Assembly (NCBI GenBank): GCA_002395865.1
Contig: DGVE01000145.1
Location: forward strand, 1-12,799
Direction of reading: 5' to 3'
DNA: 12,799 nucleotides
DNA from: Lachnospiraceae bacterium UBA4292
GTDB lineage: Bacteria > Bacillota > Clostridia > Lachnospirales > Lachnospiraceae
Shown here: positions 1 through 8,874 of the stretch, in pieces
Layout: every line of letters starts with the position of its first letter
How positions within the stretch are numbered: the stretch's first letter is position 1
Program-made: the position numbers and the translations under genes
The notes under the pieces: generated by a model
Seen by the model: only the letters and a program-made list of their open reading frames with translations
The model's database searches: none
What the model was told of the DNA's origin: nothing

Positions 1-1506
<1,506 letters not shown>

Positions 1507-1522
1507 GGTAACACCTCTTGGC

Positions 1523-3028
1523 CTATTTAAAATCGGCCTTAAAATCCTCTATAGCCTCCGTGAGTTTCTTCTCGACCTCGTCGGTCAGGTCCTTGCCCTG
1601 CCTGAGCAAATCGATGAGCTCCGGATACTTCGTATCAATAAATTCAAACAGTTCCTTCTCGAAGCGCGCTATGTCGGCCACAGCAATGTCGAGCAGGTAC
1701 TTTCTGGTCGCCGCAAATATGATGATGACCTGATATTCCACGGGCATGGGGCTGTACTGGCTCTGCTTAAGTATCTCGCGGATCCTCTCACCCTGTGCGA
1801 GCTTCTGTCTGGTATCGTCATCGAGCTCCGAACCGAACTGAGCGAAAGCTGCCAGCTCTCTGTACTGAGCCAGCTCCACACGGATGGGCGCGGCGATCTT
1901 CTTCATAGCCTTTATCTGCGCGGAACCGCCGACACGGCTCACGGAAAGACCCGCATTTACGGCCGGTCTGAAGCCCGCGTTGAACATCTCCGTCTCGAGA
2001 TATATCTGTCCGTCGGTTATGGAGATGACATTGGTCGGGATGTATGCCGAGACATCTCCCGCCTGGGTCTCGATGATGGGCAGCGCCGTGAGTGATCCTC
2101 CGCCGTACTCGGGTGCGAGACGGGCGGCTCTCTCGAGCAGTCTCGAGTGCAGATAGAATACGTCACCTGGATATGCCTCACGTCCCGGGGGGCGCTTGAG
2201 AAGCAGCGAGAGCGTTCTGTAGGCTGCGGCATGCTTTGTCAGATCATCGTAGATGATGAGCACGTCCTTGCCCTTCTCCATCCACTCCTCGCCCATGGCG
2301 CAGCCCGAATAGGGCGCGATATACTGCAGCGGGGCGGGCTCACTTGCCGTGGAAGCCACGACCACGGTGTAGTCCATGGCTCCGTTCTCCTCGAGGGTCT
2401 TCACTATGTTCGCCACAGTGGAGGCCTTCTGGCCGATGGCAACGTATATGCAAAGGACATTCTGTCCCTTCTGATTGATTATCGTATCTATCGCGATGGC
2501 CGTCTTACCGGTCTGGCGGTCGCCTATTATGAGCTCACGCTGTCCTCTTCCGATGGGTACCATCGCGTCAATGGCCTTGATACCGGTCTGAAGGGGCACG
2601 GAAACGCTCTTACGGGTGATGACACCCGGTGCCACCCTCTCTATCCTTCTCGCGCCTGTAGCGTGCACAGGGCCCTTGCCGTCAATGGGCTGGCCGAGAG
2701 AGTTCACGACTCTTCCTATGAGCGCGTCGCCCACGGGGACCTCCACCACCCTGCCGGTGGTGCGCACCTCGTCACCCTCTCTGATGGAGTCCGAATCGCC
2801 CATCAGGATGACGCCGACATTGTCCTCCTCAAGGTTCTGCACCATACCGTAGATACCTCCGGGGAATTCCAGAAGCTCTCCCTGCATGGCGCTCTCGAGA
2901 CCGAATACTCTGGCTATGCCGTCCGCCACCTGAATTACGGTACCGGTATCGGCCACATCCAGCTTCTTCGAAAATCTTCCGATCTCTCTCTTTATTACGG
3001 AGCTTATCTCCTCCGGTCTAAGATTCAT
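1523..3028 (-). CDS. atpA: ATP synthase F1 subunit alpha
   Basis: The non-catalytic nucleotide-binding subunit of the F1 head, which supplies the arginine finger to the catalytic sites. The 501-residue product shows Walker A GDRQTGKT at 169-176, a Walker B strand LIIYDD at 257-262, the [20 protein letters not shown] segment at 280-299 and the arginine-finger motif SVSR ending at R365. The frame opens four codons earlier at a GTG (3040), but that codon lies inside the AGGTGG ribosome binding site; the ATG at 3028 has that site about 8 bases upstream and gives the usual N-terminus [16 protein letters not shown]. It follows atpH by 28 bases. Alpha subunits are normally about 500-510 residues, so this is full length. 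Confidence 0.97.
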   Translation of the reverse strand: MNLRPEEISSVIKREIGRFSKKLDVADTGTVIQVADGIARVFGLESAMQGELLEFPGGIYGMVQNLEEDNVGVILMGDSDSIREGDEVRTTGRVVEVPVGDALIGRVVNSLGQPIDGKGPVHATGARRIERVAPGVITRKSVSVPLQTGIKAIDAMVPIGRGQRELIIGDRQTGKTAIAIDTIINQKGQNVLCIYVAIGQKASTVANIVKTLEENGAMDYTVVVASTASEPAPLQYIAPYSGCAMGEEWMEKGKDVLIIYDDLTKHAAAYRTLSLLLKRPPGREAYPGDVFYLHSRLLERAARLAPEYGGGSLTALPIIETQAGDVSAYIPTNVISITDGQIYLETEMFNAGFRPAVNAGLSVSRVGGSAQIKAMKKIAAPIRVELAQYRELAAFAQFGSELDDDTRQKLAQGERIREILKQSQYSPMPVEYQVIIIFAATRKYLLDIAVADIARFEKELFEFIDTKYPELIDLLRQGKDLTDEVEKKLTEAIEDFKADFK

Positions 3029-3056
3029 GTGGAAAACCACCTTTCATAGAAAATGA

Positions 3057-3605
3057 TCAGCTTATCTGAACTGTTCGAAGCCCCTTCACTATGGAATCCA
3101 TGCGCATCCTGACGCTCGAATCCATCACGCGGCCGCCTATCTGCACGCGGATACCGCCGATCAGGTCTTCATCCGTCAGATACGTAACCTCGAGGCTCTT
3201 ATAGCCCGCCGTAGCCATTATCCTGCTCTCCAGAGCTTTCTTCTGCGCAGCCGCGATCTCTCTGGCACTCTTAACGGTGACGACACCTATGCGCATGTGC
3301 TCCTTGTATCTCCTTATCACGTAGTCGGTCAGCTGCGGAATATGCGCGGCGTGTGCCTTCTCGCACATAAGACGCAGAGTTCCCAGGTAATCCTCCGAGA
3401 GAAATCCTCCGAGAGAATTCACCAGAAGCTCATCCTTCTCCCGCCCCGATACATCCGGGTGGACCAGGAGCCTGAGCAGCTCGGGATTATCCTTTAGCGC
3501 CTGTGAAAGAAGAATAGCCTGCTCATACATCTGCTGCAGCGTGCCTTTGCCCGCGCACAGTTCAAAGAGAGCGTCACCATAGGCTGTTTCTACCTGCTTT
3601 GCCAT
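3057..3605 (-). CDS. atpH: ATP synthase F1 subunit delta (OSCP)
   Basis: The peripheral-stalk subunit that sits on top of F1 and anchors it to subunit b. The 182-residue product has the helical N-terminal domain (YGDALFELC near the start) and the conserved C-terminal signature LIGGIRVQIGGRVMDSSV, which identifies the family. The ATG at 3605 has a GGGAGAGG ribosome binding site a few bases upstream. Its start lies inside the end of atpF (16-base overlap), which suggests translational coupling. Residues around VNSLGGFLSEDYLG are encoded by two perfect adjacent copies of a 14-base unit (3389-3416) read in two different frames; protein length is still normal. Identity is secure. Confidence 0.95.
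   Translation of the reverse strand: MAKQVETAYGDALFELCAGKGTLQQMYEQAILLSQALKDNPELLRLLVHPDVSGREKDELLVNSLGGFLSEDYLGTLRLMCEKAHAAHIPQLTDYVIRRYKEHMRIGVVTVKSAREIAAAQKKALESRIMATAGYKSLEVTYLTDEDLIGGIRVQIGGRVMDSSVRMRMDSIVKGLRTVQIS
3389..3416. repeat. Perfect 14-bp tandem duplication inside atpH
   Basis: The unit AATCCTCCGAGAGA (plus strand) occurs at 3389-3402 and again, without any gap, at 3403-3416. Because 14 is not a multiple of three, the two copies are read in different frames of atpH, giving SLGG and then LSED residues. Gain or loss of one unit by slippage would shift the frame of atpH. On the coding strand each copy carries GGAGGA, a ribosome-binding-site-like string inside the gene. Confidence 0.9.
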
Positions 3606-4132
3606 GTGTCCTCTCCCATCTGTCTGATGGCATCATCGACCAGCGCCTCGTCGACCTTAGCATCCATTTTCGCGCATACCGCACTCTGGGCTACGGACTG
3701 AGCTATGTCAATGATATCCTGCTTCATGTTTTCGATGGCGCGTCTTCTCTCCAGCTCGATCTCGTTCTCGGCACGCCTGATAATGGACTGCGCCTCGGTC
3801 TTCGCCTCGGCGACAATCTTCGCCTGTGAGGCCAGAGCAGTATTCCTCGCATCCGTCATGATGGCGTCCGCCTCGGATTCGATGTTCTCCAGCTTCGCCT
3901 CATACTCCCTTATGAGACCGGCCGCCTTCTCCTTGTCGGCGGCCGCCGCGTCGAGATCTGCCTGTATCTTATCCTGACGCTTCTTGAGGAGCGCCCTGGC
4001 AGGATTGAACAGAAGATAAGAGGCTGCCACAAATATTATGAAAATGTTCACGCCGAGTATCAGCGCATCATGTATCAGCTGCGCATCCAGACCGAACAGT
4101 CTGCCCTGCGTAGCTAAGATCAGCATTCCCAT
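3590..4132 (-). CDS. atpF: ATP synthase F0 subunit b
   Basis: The membrane-anchored peripheral stalk that holds F1 against rotation. The 180-residue product has one hydrophobic N-terminal segment (about residues 22-44, ILGVNIFIIFVAASYLLF), the typical NPARALLKKRQDKI hinge straight after it, and then a long charged, alanine-rich helix (about 50-165) expected to form the b-dimer coiled coil. Length is close to the family norm of 155-175. The ATG at 4132 has GGAGG nine bases upstream. The last 16 bases overlap atpH. Position between atpE and atpH is the standard operon order, which supports the call where sequence conservation alone is weak. Confidence 0.94.
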   Translation of the reverse strand: MGMLILATQGRLFGLDAQLIHDALILGVNIFIIFVAASYLLFNPARALLKKRQDKIQADLDAAAADKEKAAGLIREYEAKLENIESEADAIMTDARNTALASQAKIVAEAKTEAQSIIRRAENEIELERRRAIENMKQDIIDIAQSVAQSAVCAKMDAKVDEALVDDAIRQMGEDTWQSR

Positions 4133-4161
4133 GTTGCATAACCTCCGCTATTTGGCCGTTC

Positions 4162-4458
<297 letters not shown>

Positions 4459-5175
4459 TTAATCTCCGATCTTGTCCTCTATGTATACCATCGTCAGCAT
4501 ACAGAATACGTATGCCTGAATGGCTCCCGAGAAGAGATCGAAATAGCAGTGAAGCGCCGCGGGGATACCGAGCGTAAAGAGCAGGGGCATCATACCGTAC
4601 CAGAGCCCGAGCATGACCGTACCCGACATGACATTGCCGAAAAGACGCAGTGACAGCGAGAGCGGTGTCGCGACCTCTCCGATGAAATTGATCGGGAAGA
4701 GGATGGGTATCGGCTTGAACAGAGCGGTGAAGTGGCCGAGCTTGTTCTTCTTGATACCGTTATAGTGTATCAGGCAGAAGGTGATCACACCCAGACACAG
4801 CGTGACGCCGTAATCCGCGGTGGGTGCCCTGAGCCCGAATATACCGCTTATATTGTTGAAAAGGATGAATATGAAGAGCGTGCCGATGTAGTTCCTGAAC
4901 TTCGACGCGTGCTCGCCCATACCGCCCGCCGAGATACCGTCGAGTTTCTCGACTATGAGCTCGACTATATTCAGGAAGGGGCCGGGACTCGTCACATCCG
5001 AAGCCATCGCTCTCCTTATTGAGATATTGGCGGCGATAAAAAAGCCCAGCATCACCACGGTGGTAATGATCATGGCCACGTGAGTGGTGGTGAGATAAAA
5101 CTCCTGTCCGAATATCGTATATTTGTACAGGAGCTTTATCATGTAACTGGCATCGCCTGAAGCAAGTACAAACAT
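4459..5175 (-). CDS. atpB: ATP synthase F0 subunit a
   Basis: The stator membrane subunit that provides the two ion half-channels against the c-ring. The 238-residue product has about five to six hydrophobic segments (near 33-50, 97-113, 123-138, 155-168, 185-208, 215-232). The conserved amphipathic helix PLSLSLRLFGNVMSG carries the essential arginine at R177, and GAIQAYVFCMLTMVYI near the C-terminus carries the conserved glutamine Q220. The ATG overlaps the atpI stop codon by one base (TAATG), and GGAGG lies seven bases upstream, so translation is probably coupled to atpI. Length agrees with clostridial a subunits. Identity is secure. Confidence 0.96.
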   Translation of the reverse strand: MFVLASGDASYMIKLLYKYTIFGQEFYLTTTHVAMIITTVVMLGFFIAANISIRRAMASDVTSPGPFLNIVELIVEKLDGISAGGMGEHASKFRNYIGTLFIFILFNNISGIFGLRAPTADYGVTLCLGVITFCLIHYNGIKKNKLGHFTALFKPIPILFPINFIGEVATPLSLSLRLFGNVMSGTVMLGLWYGMMPLLFTLGIPAALHCYFDLFSGAIQAYVFCMLTMVYIEDKIGD

Positions 5176-5633
5176 TACTGTTCCTCCGCTGCAGCCTGCG
5201 CGCTGTCCATTTCTCCGAAAAATACCGGCGACAGATACGCCGCGCTCTTGAGCCCGAAGATCGCAAAGAGCATGGTAAGGATATTCACATATCCGGTATA
5301 GTAAAACAGTGTGACTGATATTAAAACGACGGCAGTCCTGAGAAGATAAGTCTTCCTTATCTTCATAAGGGCATCCTTCTCGGAAAGCTCCACCGCCTGT
5401 GAGAGCGAGACCGCCATGTGTACGGCCATGAACACTGCCAGACCGCCTCCGCAGACCGCCCCCAGCACGAGTCTGAGCGTCATGCCCGGACCCGGGGTGA
5501 TGTCGAGAGCCTCCGCAAATACATAGGACACGATCACAGCGATCACAGCGACTGCGGCCGCGTGAACACCGATAATGATCATCATACCGCGAAGGGTCTT
5601 TCTAACCTCGGCGCTCATCGTCTGTGTTTTCAA
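5175..5633 (-). CDS. atpI: AtpI-like membrane protein (ATP synthase subunit I)
   Basis: A 152-residue protein with four predicted membrane helices (about 17-40, 52-77, 96-113 and 116-134), a short charged loop SEKDALMKIRKT, and a C-terminal tail rich in alanine and acidic residues. By position (second in the operon, directly before atpB) and topology it matches the AtpI/UncI group, which in Acetobacterium and Propionigenium has been reported to assist c-ring assembly. I take the TTG at 5633 as start because GGGAGG lies six bases upstream; the first ATG (5618) would leave that site about 21 bases away. The gene overlaps atpZ by 32 bases and ends in a TAATG overlap with atpB. The family evolves fast, so the call leans on context. 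Confidence 0.78.
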   Translation of the reverse strand: MKTQTMSAEVRKTLRGMMIIIGVHAAAVAVIAVIVSYVFAEALDITPGPGMTLRLVLGAVCGGGLAVFMAVHMAVSLSQAVELSEKDALMKIRKTYLLRTAVVLISVTLFYYTGYVNILTMLFAIFGLKSAAYLSPVFFGEMDSAQAAAEEQ

Positions 5634-5961
5634 GTTCTGCCTCCCTGAGCCTGTTCAGGTGCTCTATCTCCTCGAGAAGGTCGTCATTGTCCGGCTCCGC
5701 ACCTCCCTCACGGTCATAAATTCCCTCGACCGTGCGTGTCAGCTCATCATCCGACCCGGTGTGGGAAGAAGCCAACCGGTACACCGATGCGGATGCGCAG
5801 ACCACGCCGAACACACACATGAAGAGCATGATATCGATCCCTGCGTACTCTTTAAGAAGCAGTCCGATGACGATACAGATACCTATGGCGCATATACCTG
5901 TCAGTCCCAGCTGCAATATGAGGAGCCACGCCCTGTGTATCTCTTTCCTTCCGTTATCCAT
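5602..5961 (-). CDS. atpZ: AtpZ-like small membrane protein, first gene of the atp operon
   Basis: A 119-residue protein with two hydrophobic helices (about 11-36 and 43-64) joined by a short loop (KEYAGIDIML), ending in the Tyr-Arg pair (VYRLA) seen after the second helix in many AtpZ proteins. A long acidic C-terminal tail follows (about 67-119). AtpZ proteins head atp operons in Firmicutes; a role with AtpI in Mg2+ uptake or in F0 assembly has been proposed. Start choice is forced: a TGA lies three codons upstream in frame and the ATG at 5961 is the only candidate, although its ribosome binding site is weak (GAGCG). The tail makes it longer than the more usual 70-95 residues. Identification is by topology and operon position. 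Confidence 0.7.
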   Translation of the reverse strand: MDNGRKEIHRAWLLILQLGLTGICAIGICIVIGLLLKEYAGIDIMLFMCVFGVVCASASVYRLASSHTGSDDELTRTVEGIYDREGGAEPDNDDLLEEIEHLNRLREAELENTDDERRG

Positions 5962-5985
5962 GTCATTTCACGCTCGAACTTACCT

Positions 5986-6014
5986 ATTATAGTCCCAAAA
6001 TCATCCGATGTCCA
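5986..6014 (-). promoter_or_regulatory. Sigma-A promoter of the atp operon
   Basis: On the minus strand TGGACA (6014-6009, one mismatch to TTGACA) and a perfect TATAAT (5991-5986) are separated by exactly 17 bases. Transcription would start near 5979, leaving a leader of only about 18 bases before the atpZ ATG. It lies in the only sizeable gap between rsmI and atpZ and is the best promoter match in the window. Confidence 0.82.
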
Positions 6015-6040
6015 TACAGTTTGGCGCATTATCCGGACGA

Positions 6041-6071
6041 TTTTAGTGTTTTTTTACAATTTTTTACAATT
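6041..6071. promoter_or_regulatory. Phased A-tracts upstream of the atp promoter
   Basis: Runs of T on the plus strand (A on the transcribed-direction strand) at 6041-6044, 6049-6055, 6060-6065 and 6070-6071 have centres about 10 bases apart, the spacing that produces intrinsic DNA curvature. They include a short direct repeat TTTTTACAAT (6051-6060 and 6061-6070). They sit about 60-90 bases upstream of the predicted start site, a place where curved or A-rich DNA can strengthen a promoter. The function is inferred. Confidence 0.5.
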
Positions 6072-6098
6072 GGTTAACGGTGAGCAACTAAATGCAGA

Positions 6099-6941
6099 TC
6101 ACCCGTTCAGAAGCTTGTAGAGCTCCCTCTTGGTCATGCCCCTGTCCTTCGCGGCCGCCTTCATGGCATCCATGCGCTCCATGCCCTGCGACATGTAATG
6201 CATAACATGCTCCTCTGGTTTAAGCGCCAGAAGCTCGGCCACGTCATCCGCAGCCAGCTGCCTCTCATCGGCCCCCTCTATCACCAGCACGCACTCACCC
6301 AGCGGTTTATCCGTCTCGTATCTGGCCAGTATCTGCGAAAGCGTCGAAAGAGATGCCTCCTCGTGCCTCTTCGTGAGCTCCCTGCACAGGCACGCTCTGC
6401 GGTCTCCGAGGCTGTCCAGAAGTATGCCGAGGGTCTTTACGAGCCTGTGGGGCGCCTCGTAGATTATTATCGTTGCCGTCTCCCTCTTAAGCCTCTCGAG
6501 AGCCTCCTTAAGAAGCTTGTTGTCAGAGACCGGAAGGAAGCCCTCGAAGGTAAACCTTCTCGTGGGAAGACCGGATATGACCAGACCTGTGATCGCCGCG
6601 CATGCTCCCGGCACCGCGCTGACCTCTATGCCTGCCTCCCTGGCCTTTACCACCAGCTCATAACCCGGGTCGGATATGCCCGGCATGCCCGCATCCGATA
6701 TCGCGGCCACATTTTTGCCCTCTAAGAGCATCTGCACCAGAGTGTCGGCCTTGTCGTATTTATTGAATTCGTGATAGCTCGTCATCGGGGTATGGATGTC
6801 GAAATGATTTAGAAGCTTGATACTGTTTCTGGTATCCTCCGCGGCAATGATATCTGCTTCGCTCAGCACCCGCACCGCTCTCACAGTCATATCTTCAAGA
6901 TTTCCGATAGGTGTCGCCACCAGATAAAGCTTTCCGGGCAT
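6099..6941 (-). CDS. rsmI: 16S rRNA (cytidine1402-2'-O)-methyltransferase
   Basis: An SAM-dependent enzyme that 2'-O-methylates C1402 in the ribosomal P-site region of 16S rRNA, acting in the cytoplasm. The 280-residue product has the tetrapyrrole-methylase fold with signature segments LYLVATPIGNLEDMTVRA (5-22), AAEDTRNS (33-40), ISDAGMPGISDPGYELV (81-97), VPGACA (110-115) and the YEAPHR motif (161-166), all diagnostic of RsmI. A C-terminal extension (about 230-280, MTKRELYKLL) matches the small helical domain found in longer family members. The ATG at 6941 has AGGAGG four bases upstream. It follows trmN by 18 bases and ends the cluster, as in Bacillus subtilis (yabC). Identity is secure. Confidence 0.96.
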   Translation of the reverse strand: MPGKLYLVATPIGNLEDMTVRAVRVLSEADIIAAEDTRNSIKLLNHFDIHTPMTSYHEFNKYDKADTLVQMLLEGKNVAAISDAGMPGISDPGYELVVKAREAGIEVSAVPGACAAITGLVISGLPTRRFTFEGFLPVSDNKLLKEALERLKRETATIIIYEAPHRLVKTLGILLDSLGDRRACLCRELTKRHEEASLSTLSQILARYETDKPLGECVLVIEGADERQLAADDVAELLALKPEEHVMHYMSQGMERMDAMKAAAKDRGMTKRELYKLLNG

Positions 6942-6954
6942 GTCGCCTCCTAAG

Positions 6955-6968
6955 GCGCTCTAAAGCGC
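6955..6968 (-). promoter_or_regulatory. Hairpin around the trmN stop codon, next to the rsmI ribosome binding site
   Basis: The transcript reads GCGCU-UUAG-AGCGC: a perfect five-pair GC-rich stem whose loop contains the trmN TAG stop. The rsmI AGGAGG (6951-6946) begins three bases after the stem. A ribosome finishing trmN would melt it, so it could help couple rsmI translation to trmN. The structure is seen; the role is inferred. Confidence 0.4.
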
Positions 6969-7727
6969 GTGATCCATGAGCTTTTCTTTGAAATATATCT
7001 CTTCTGTCTCTTCGGTCCTGCTTCCGTCGGGCCTGCCCATAAAGAGCGGGGGCTCTATCTGCGGATTGTTCTTCGCGCCGCGTATGCCCTCGACGAGCAC
7101 CAGATTCGCTCCCCTCCCCTCGTAGGGATGGACGAAGCGGATGAAATGTATACCGAAGCCGTTCGTCTCCAGCTCCCTGAAGATATCCGGCAGCCTTCCG
7201 GGCCTGTGCACCATGTAGAACCTGCCGCCCACAGGCAAAAGATACGCCGCAGCCGCCGCGAACTCACCGAGAGTACACATGATCTCGGTCCTCGAGATGG
7301 CTTTCTTTTCATTCGGGCTGATGAGACCGCTCCCGCATGTCTTATACGGCGGATTGCCGGTGACGACATCGAACTGTCCCGCCTTAAAAAGGCTCCGGAC
7401 CTGTCTTATGTCGCCGCACACTATATCGACCCTGTCACCTATACCATTGAGCTCCACAGATTCGGCAGCCATATCGGCCACCTCCCTCTGCAGCTCGAGA
7501 CCCGTAAAATGCGCTCCGCGTGTCTTCGCCTCGAGAAGTATCGGTATGACACCGGTCCCGGTTCCGAGATCGATCACCCTCTCTCCCTCTTTAACTGTCG
7601 CGAAGGCAGACAGCAGCACGGCGTCCTGTCCGAAGCAGAAGCCGTCCCTGTCCTGAATTATGCGATAGCCCCTGCCGTTTAGCTCATCTATGCGTCGTTT
7701 ACTTGTTTCCGCGTTTTCTGTCGCCAT
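6960..7727 (-). CDS. trmN: tRNA1(Val) (adenine37-N6)-methyltransferase
   Basis: A class I SAM methyltransferase expected to make m6A at position 37 of tRNA1(Val) (YfiC/TrmN6 family; B. subtilis YabB). The 255-residue product shows the N-terminal RDGFCFGQDAVLLSAF (27-42), the SAM-binding loop DLGTGTGVIPILL (53-65) and the catalytic NPPY motif (125-128) used for amino-group methylation, with family-typical VHRPGRLPDIF (173-183) and VHPYEGRGANLVLVEG (199-214). The frame is open a further 40 codons upstream, but that stretch is the reversed-frame shadow of the RicT tail, so I start at the ATG at 7727, which overlaps ricT by 29 bases. Its ribosome binding site (AGAGAG) is weak, suggesting coupling to ricT. 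Confidence 0.9.
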   Translation of the reverse strand: MATENAETSKRRIDELNGRGYRIIQDRDGFCFGQDAVLLSAFATVKEGERVIDLGTGTGVIPILLEAKTRGAHFTGLELQREVADMAAESVELNGIGDRVDIVCGDIRQVRSLFKAGQFDVVTGNPPYKTCGSGLISPNEKKAISRTEIMCTLGEFAAAAAYLLPVGGRFYMVHRPGRLPDIFRELETNGFGIHFIRFVHPYEGRGANLVLVEGIRGAKNNPQIEPPLFMGRPDGSRTEETEEIYFKEKLMDHAL

Positions 7728-8799
7728 AGTCTCTCTTGGGTCTTGTATCTGCCGGTCTGCTGTCGGGTCTGACTCCCTTATTATAGGGTCTGCCCTGACC
7801 TCCCTGCTTCCTGTCGTTCTTTCTTCCGTCCCCGAAGCGCTCCGCATCGGGTCTTCTGCCGGGTCCGGGCTTCACATTGCCGCGTTTTCTGTCCTGAGTG
7901 CTCTCCTGTGCATCCGAATCGTCGCTTTCGAGGCGGGCAAGCTCGGCCTCCTCGCTCTTTGACAGCTGAGGCTCGGCCCTTCTGCTTCTCTCGGTGACCT
8001 TCACTGCACAAGCCGCATACTCGCGCACCTCCCTGTCATCCGAGTCCACATCTATCTTCACCTTCACCTTCTGGCGAAGCACATTTGCGCTGACTATCTC
8101 GCCCTTGTAACCATCCTCCGTCTCAACATAATCGCCCACGGACGGCATCTGGCTGTTTAAGTACTCGTAGGTCTCCTCCTCATACTTCAGGCAGCACATA
8201 AGCCTTCCGCACACACCCGATATCTTCGTGGGATTTAGAGGAAGGTTCTGCTCCTTGGCCATTTTTATGGAAACAGGCACGAAATCCGGCAGATATCCGT
8301 GGCAGCACAGCACTCTTCCGCACATTCCGATGCCGCCCAGGGACTTCGTCTCGTCCCTGACTCCTATCTGTCTGAGCTCGATCCTGGTCTTGAACACGCT
8401 CGCAAGATCCTTCACCAGCTCACGAAAATCCACACGATCCTCCGCGGAGAAGTAGAACATGATCTTGCTGCGGTCGAAATTGTACTCGACCTCCACGAGC
8501 TTCATCTCCAGCCCGTGCTTTCTTATCTTCTCGTTGCATATCGCAAAGGCGTCCTTCTCCTTCTGGCGGTTCTGCTCGTCAGTCGCTATATCCGCAGGTG
8601 TCGCAACGCGCGTTATCGCCTTGAGCGCCTGTGCTCCCTCGCCGGGCAGCTCCCTGGGAGCTATCACCACGCTTCCGAGCTCGATGCCCCTCGACGTCTC
8701 CACCACGACCCTGTCTCCTATGGCAAGCTCCGCCTGCCCCGGATCGAAATAATATATTCTTCCCACGCTCTTAAAGCGCACACCGATCATTTTAGGCAT
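7699..8799 (-). CDS. ricT: RicT/YaaT, PSP1-domain protein with long basic tail
   Basis: A PSP1-domain protein; in Bacillus subtilis RicT with RicA and RicF forms an Fe-S-containing complex that modulates RNase Y and affects sporulation, competence and biofilm formation. The 366-residue product has the PSP1 core (about 1-215) with the cysteine-rich motif MCGRVLCCH (C160, C165, C166) and a second set VCGRLMCCLKYE (C197, C202, C203), which match the cluster-binding cysteines known in RicT. Residues 221-270 look like a small beta domain. From about 280 on there is an acidic stretch and then a Gly/Arg/Pro-rich tail with DRKRGN occurring twice; B. subtilis RicT, at about 275 residues, lacks it. The AGGAGG lies 13 bases from the ATG, which is long. 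RicA and RicF genes are not in the window. Confidence 0.92.
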   Translation of the reverse strand: MPKMIGVRFKSVGRIYYFDPGQAELAIGDRVVVETSRGIELGSVVIAPRELPGEGAQALKAITRVATPADIATDEQNRQKEKDAFAICNEKIRKHGLEMKLVEVEYNFDRSKIMFYFSAEDRVDFRELVKDLASVFKTRIELRQIGVRDETKSLGGIGMCGRVLCCHGYLPDFVPVSIKMAKEQNLPLNPTKISGVCGRLMCCLKYEEETYEYLNSQMPSVGDYVETEDGYKGEIVSANVLRQKVKVKIDVDSDDREVREYAACAVKVTERSRRAEPQLSKSEEAELARLESDDSDAQESTQDRKRGNVKPGPGRRPDAERFGDGRKNDRKQGGQGRPYNKGVRPDSRPADTRPKRDYGDRKRGNK

Positions 8800-8820
8800 A
8801 GATCTTAAATAACCTCCTGC

Positions 8821-8835
8821 GCGGGATATCCCCGC
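8821..8835 (-). promoter_or_regulatory. Leader hairpin before the ricT ribosome binding site
   Basis: The predicted ricT leader reads GCGGG-GAUAU-CCCGC, a five-pair all-GC stem two bases upstream of the AGGAGG (8818-8813). It lies after the predicted start site of the ricT promoter and might affect ribosome access or protect the 5' end of the message. Function is inferred from position only. Confidence 0.4.
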
Positions 8836-8844
8836 AATCTGTGT

Positions 8845-8874
8845 ATTTTAGCACACATACACGGCAATTGTCAA
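8845..8874 (-). promoter_or_regulatory. Sigma-A promoter of ricT-trmN-rsmI
   Basis: In the 71-base gap after holB the minus strand has a perfect TTGACA (8874-8869), an 18-base spacer and TAAAAT (8850-8845) preceded by TG one base upstream, an extended -10. The -35 box overlaps the holB stop codon and is embedded in the dyad CAATTG-A-CAATTG. It would start transcription near 8838, leaving a leader of about 40 bases with a GC-rich hairpin. The three downstream genes could thus be expressed apart from holB. Confidence 0.72.

Noticed and set aside
3026..3040. GTG start for atpA adding four residues
   Set aside because: The GTG lies within the AGGTGG ribosome binding site; the ATG at 3028 is correctly spaced and gives the standard N-terminus.
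2147..3049. A 300-codon plus-strand open frame opposite atpA, and many similar ones opposite the atp genes
   Set aside because: They lie antisense to clearly conserved genes, have no ribosome binding sites and resemble no family; they arise from the codon bias of the real minus-strand genes.
5533..5552. Tandem 9-base repeat (GATCACAGC twice) inside atpI
   Set aside because: The unit is three codons long and encodes alternating Ala-Val-Ile of a membrane helix, where such repetition is common.
6041..6071. T runs on the plus strand as an intrinsic terminator
   Set aside because: No stable hairpin precedes them on the plus strand and no plus-strand gene needs one; they fit better as A-tracts upstream of the atp promoter.
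7728..7847. 40-residue N-terminal extension of the TrmN frame
   Set aside because: It lies wholly within the ricT tail in another frame, is low-complexity, and TrmN proteins normally begin shortly before the RIDEL region.
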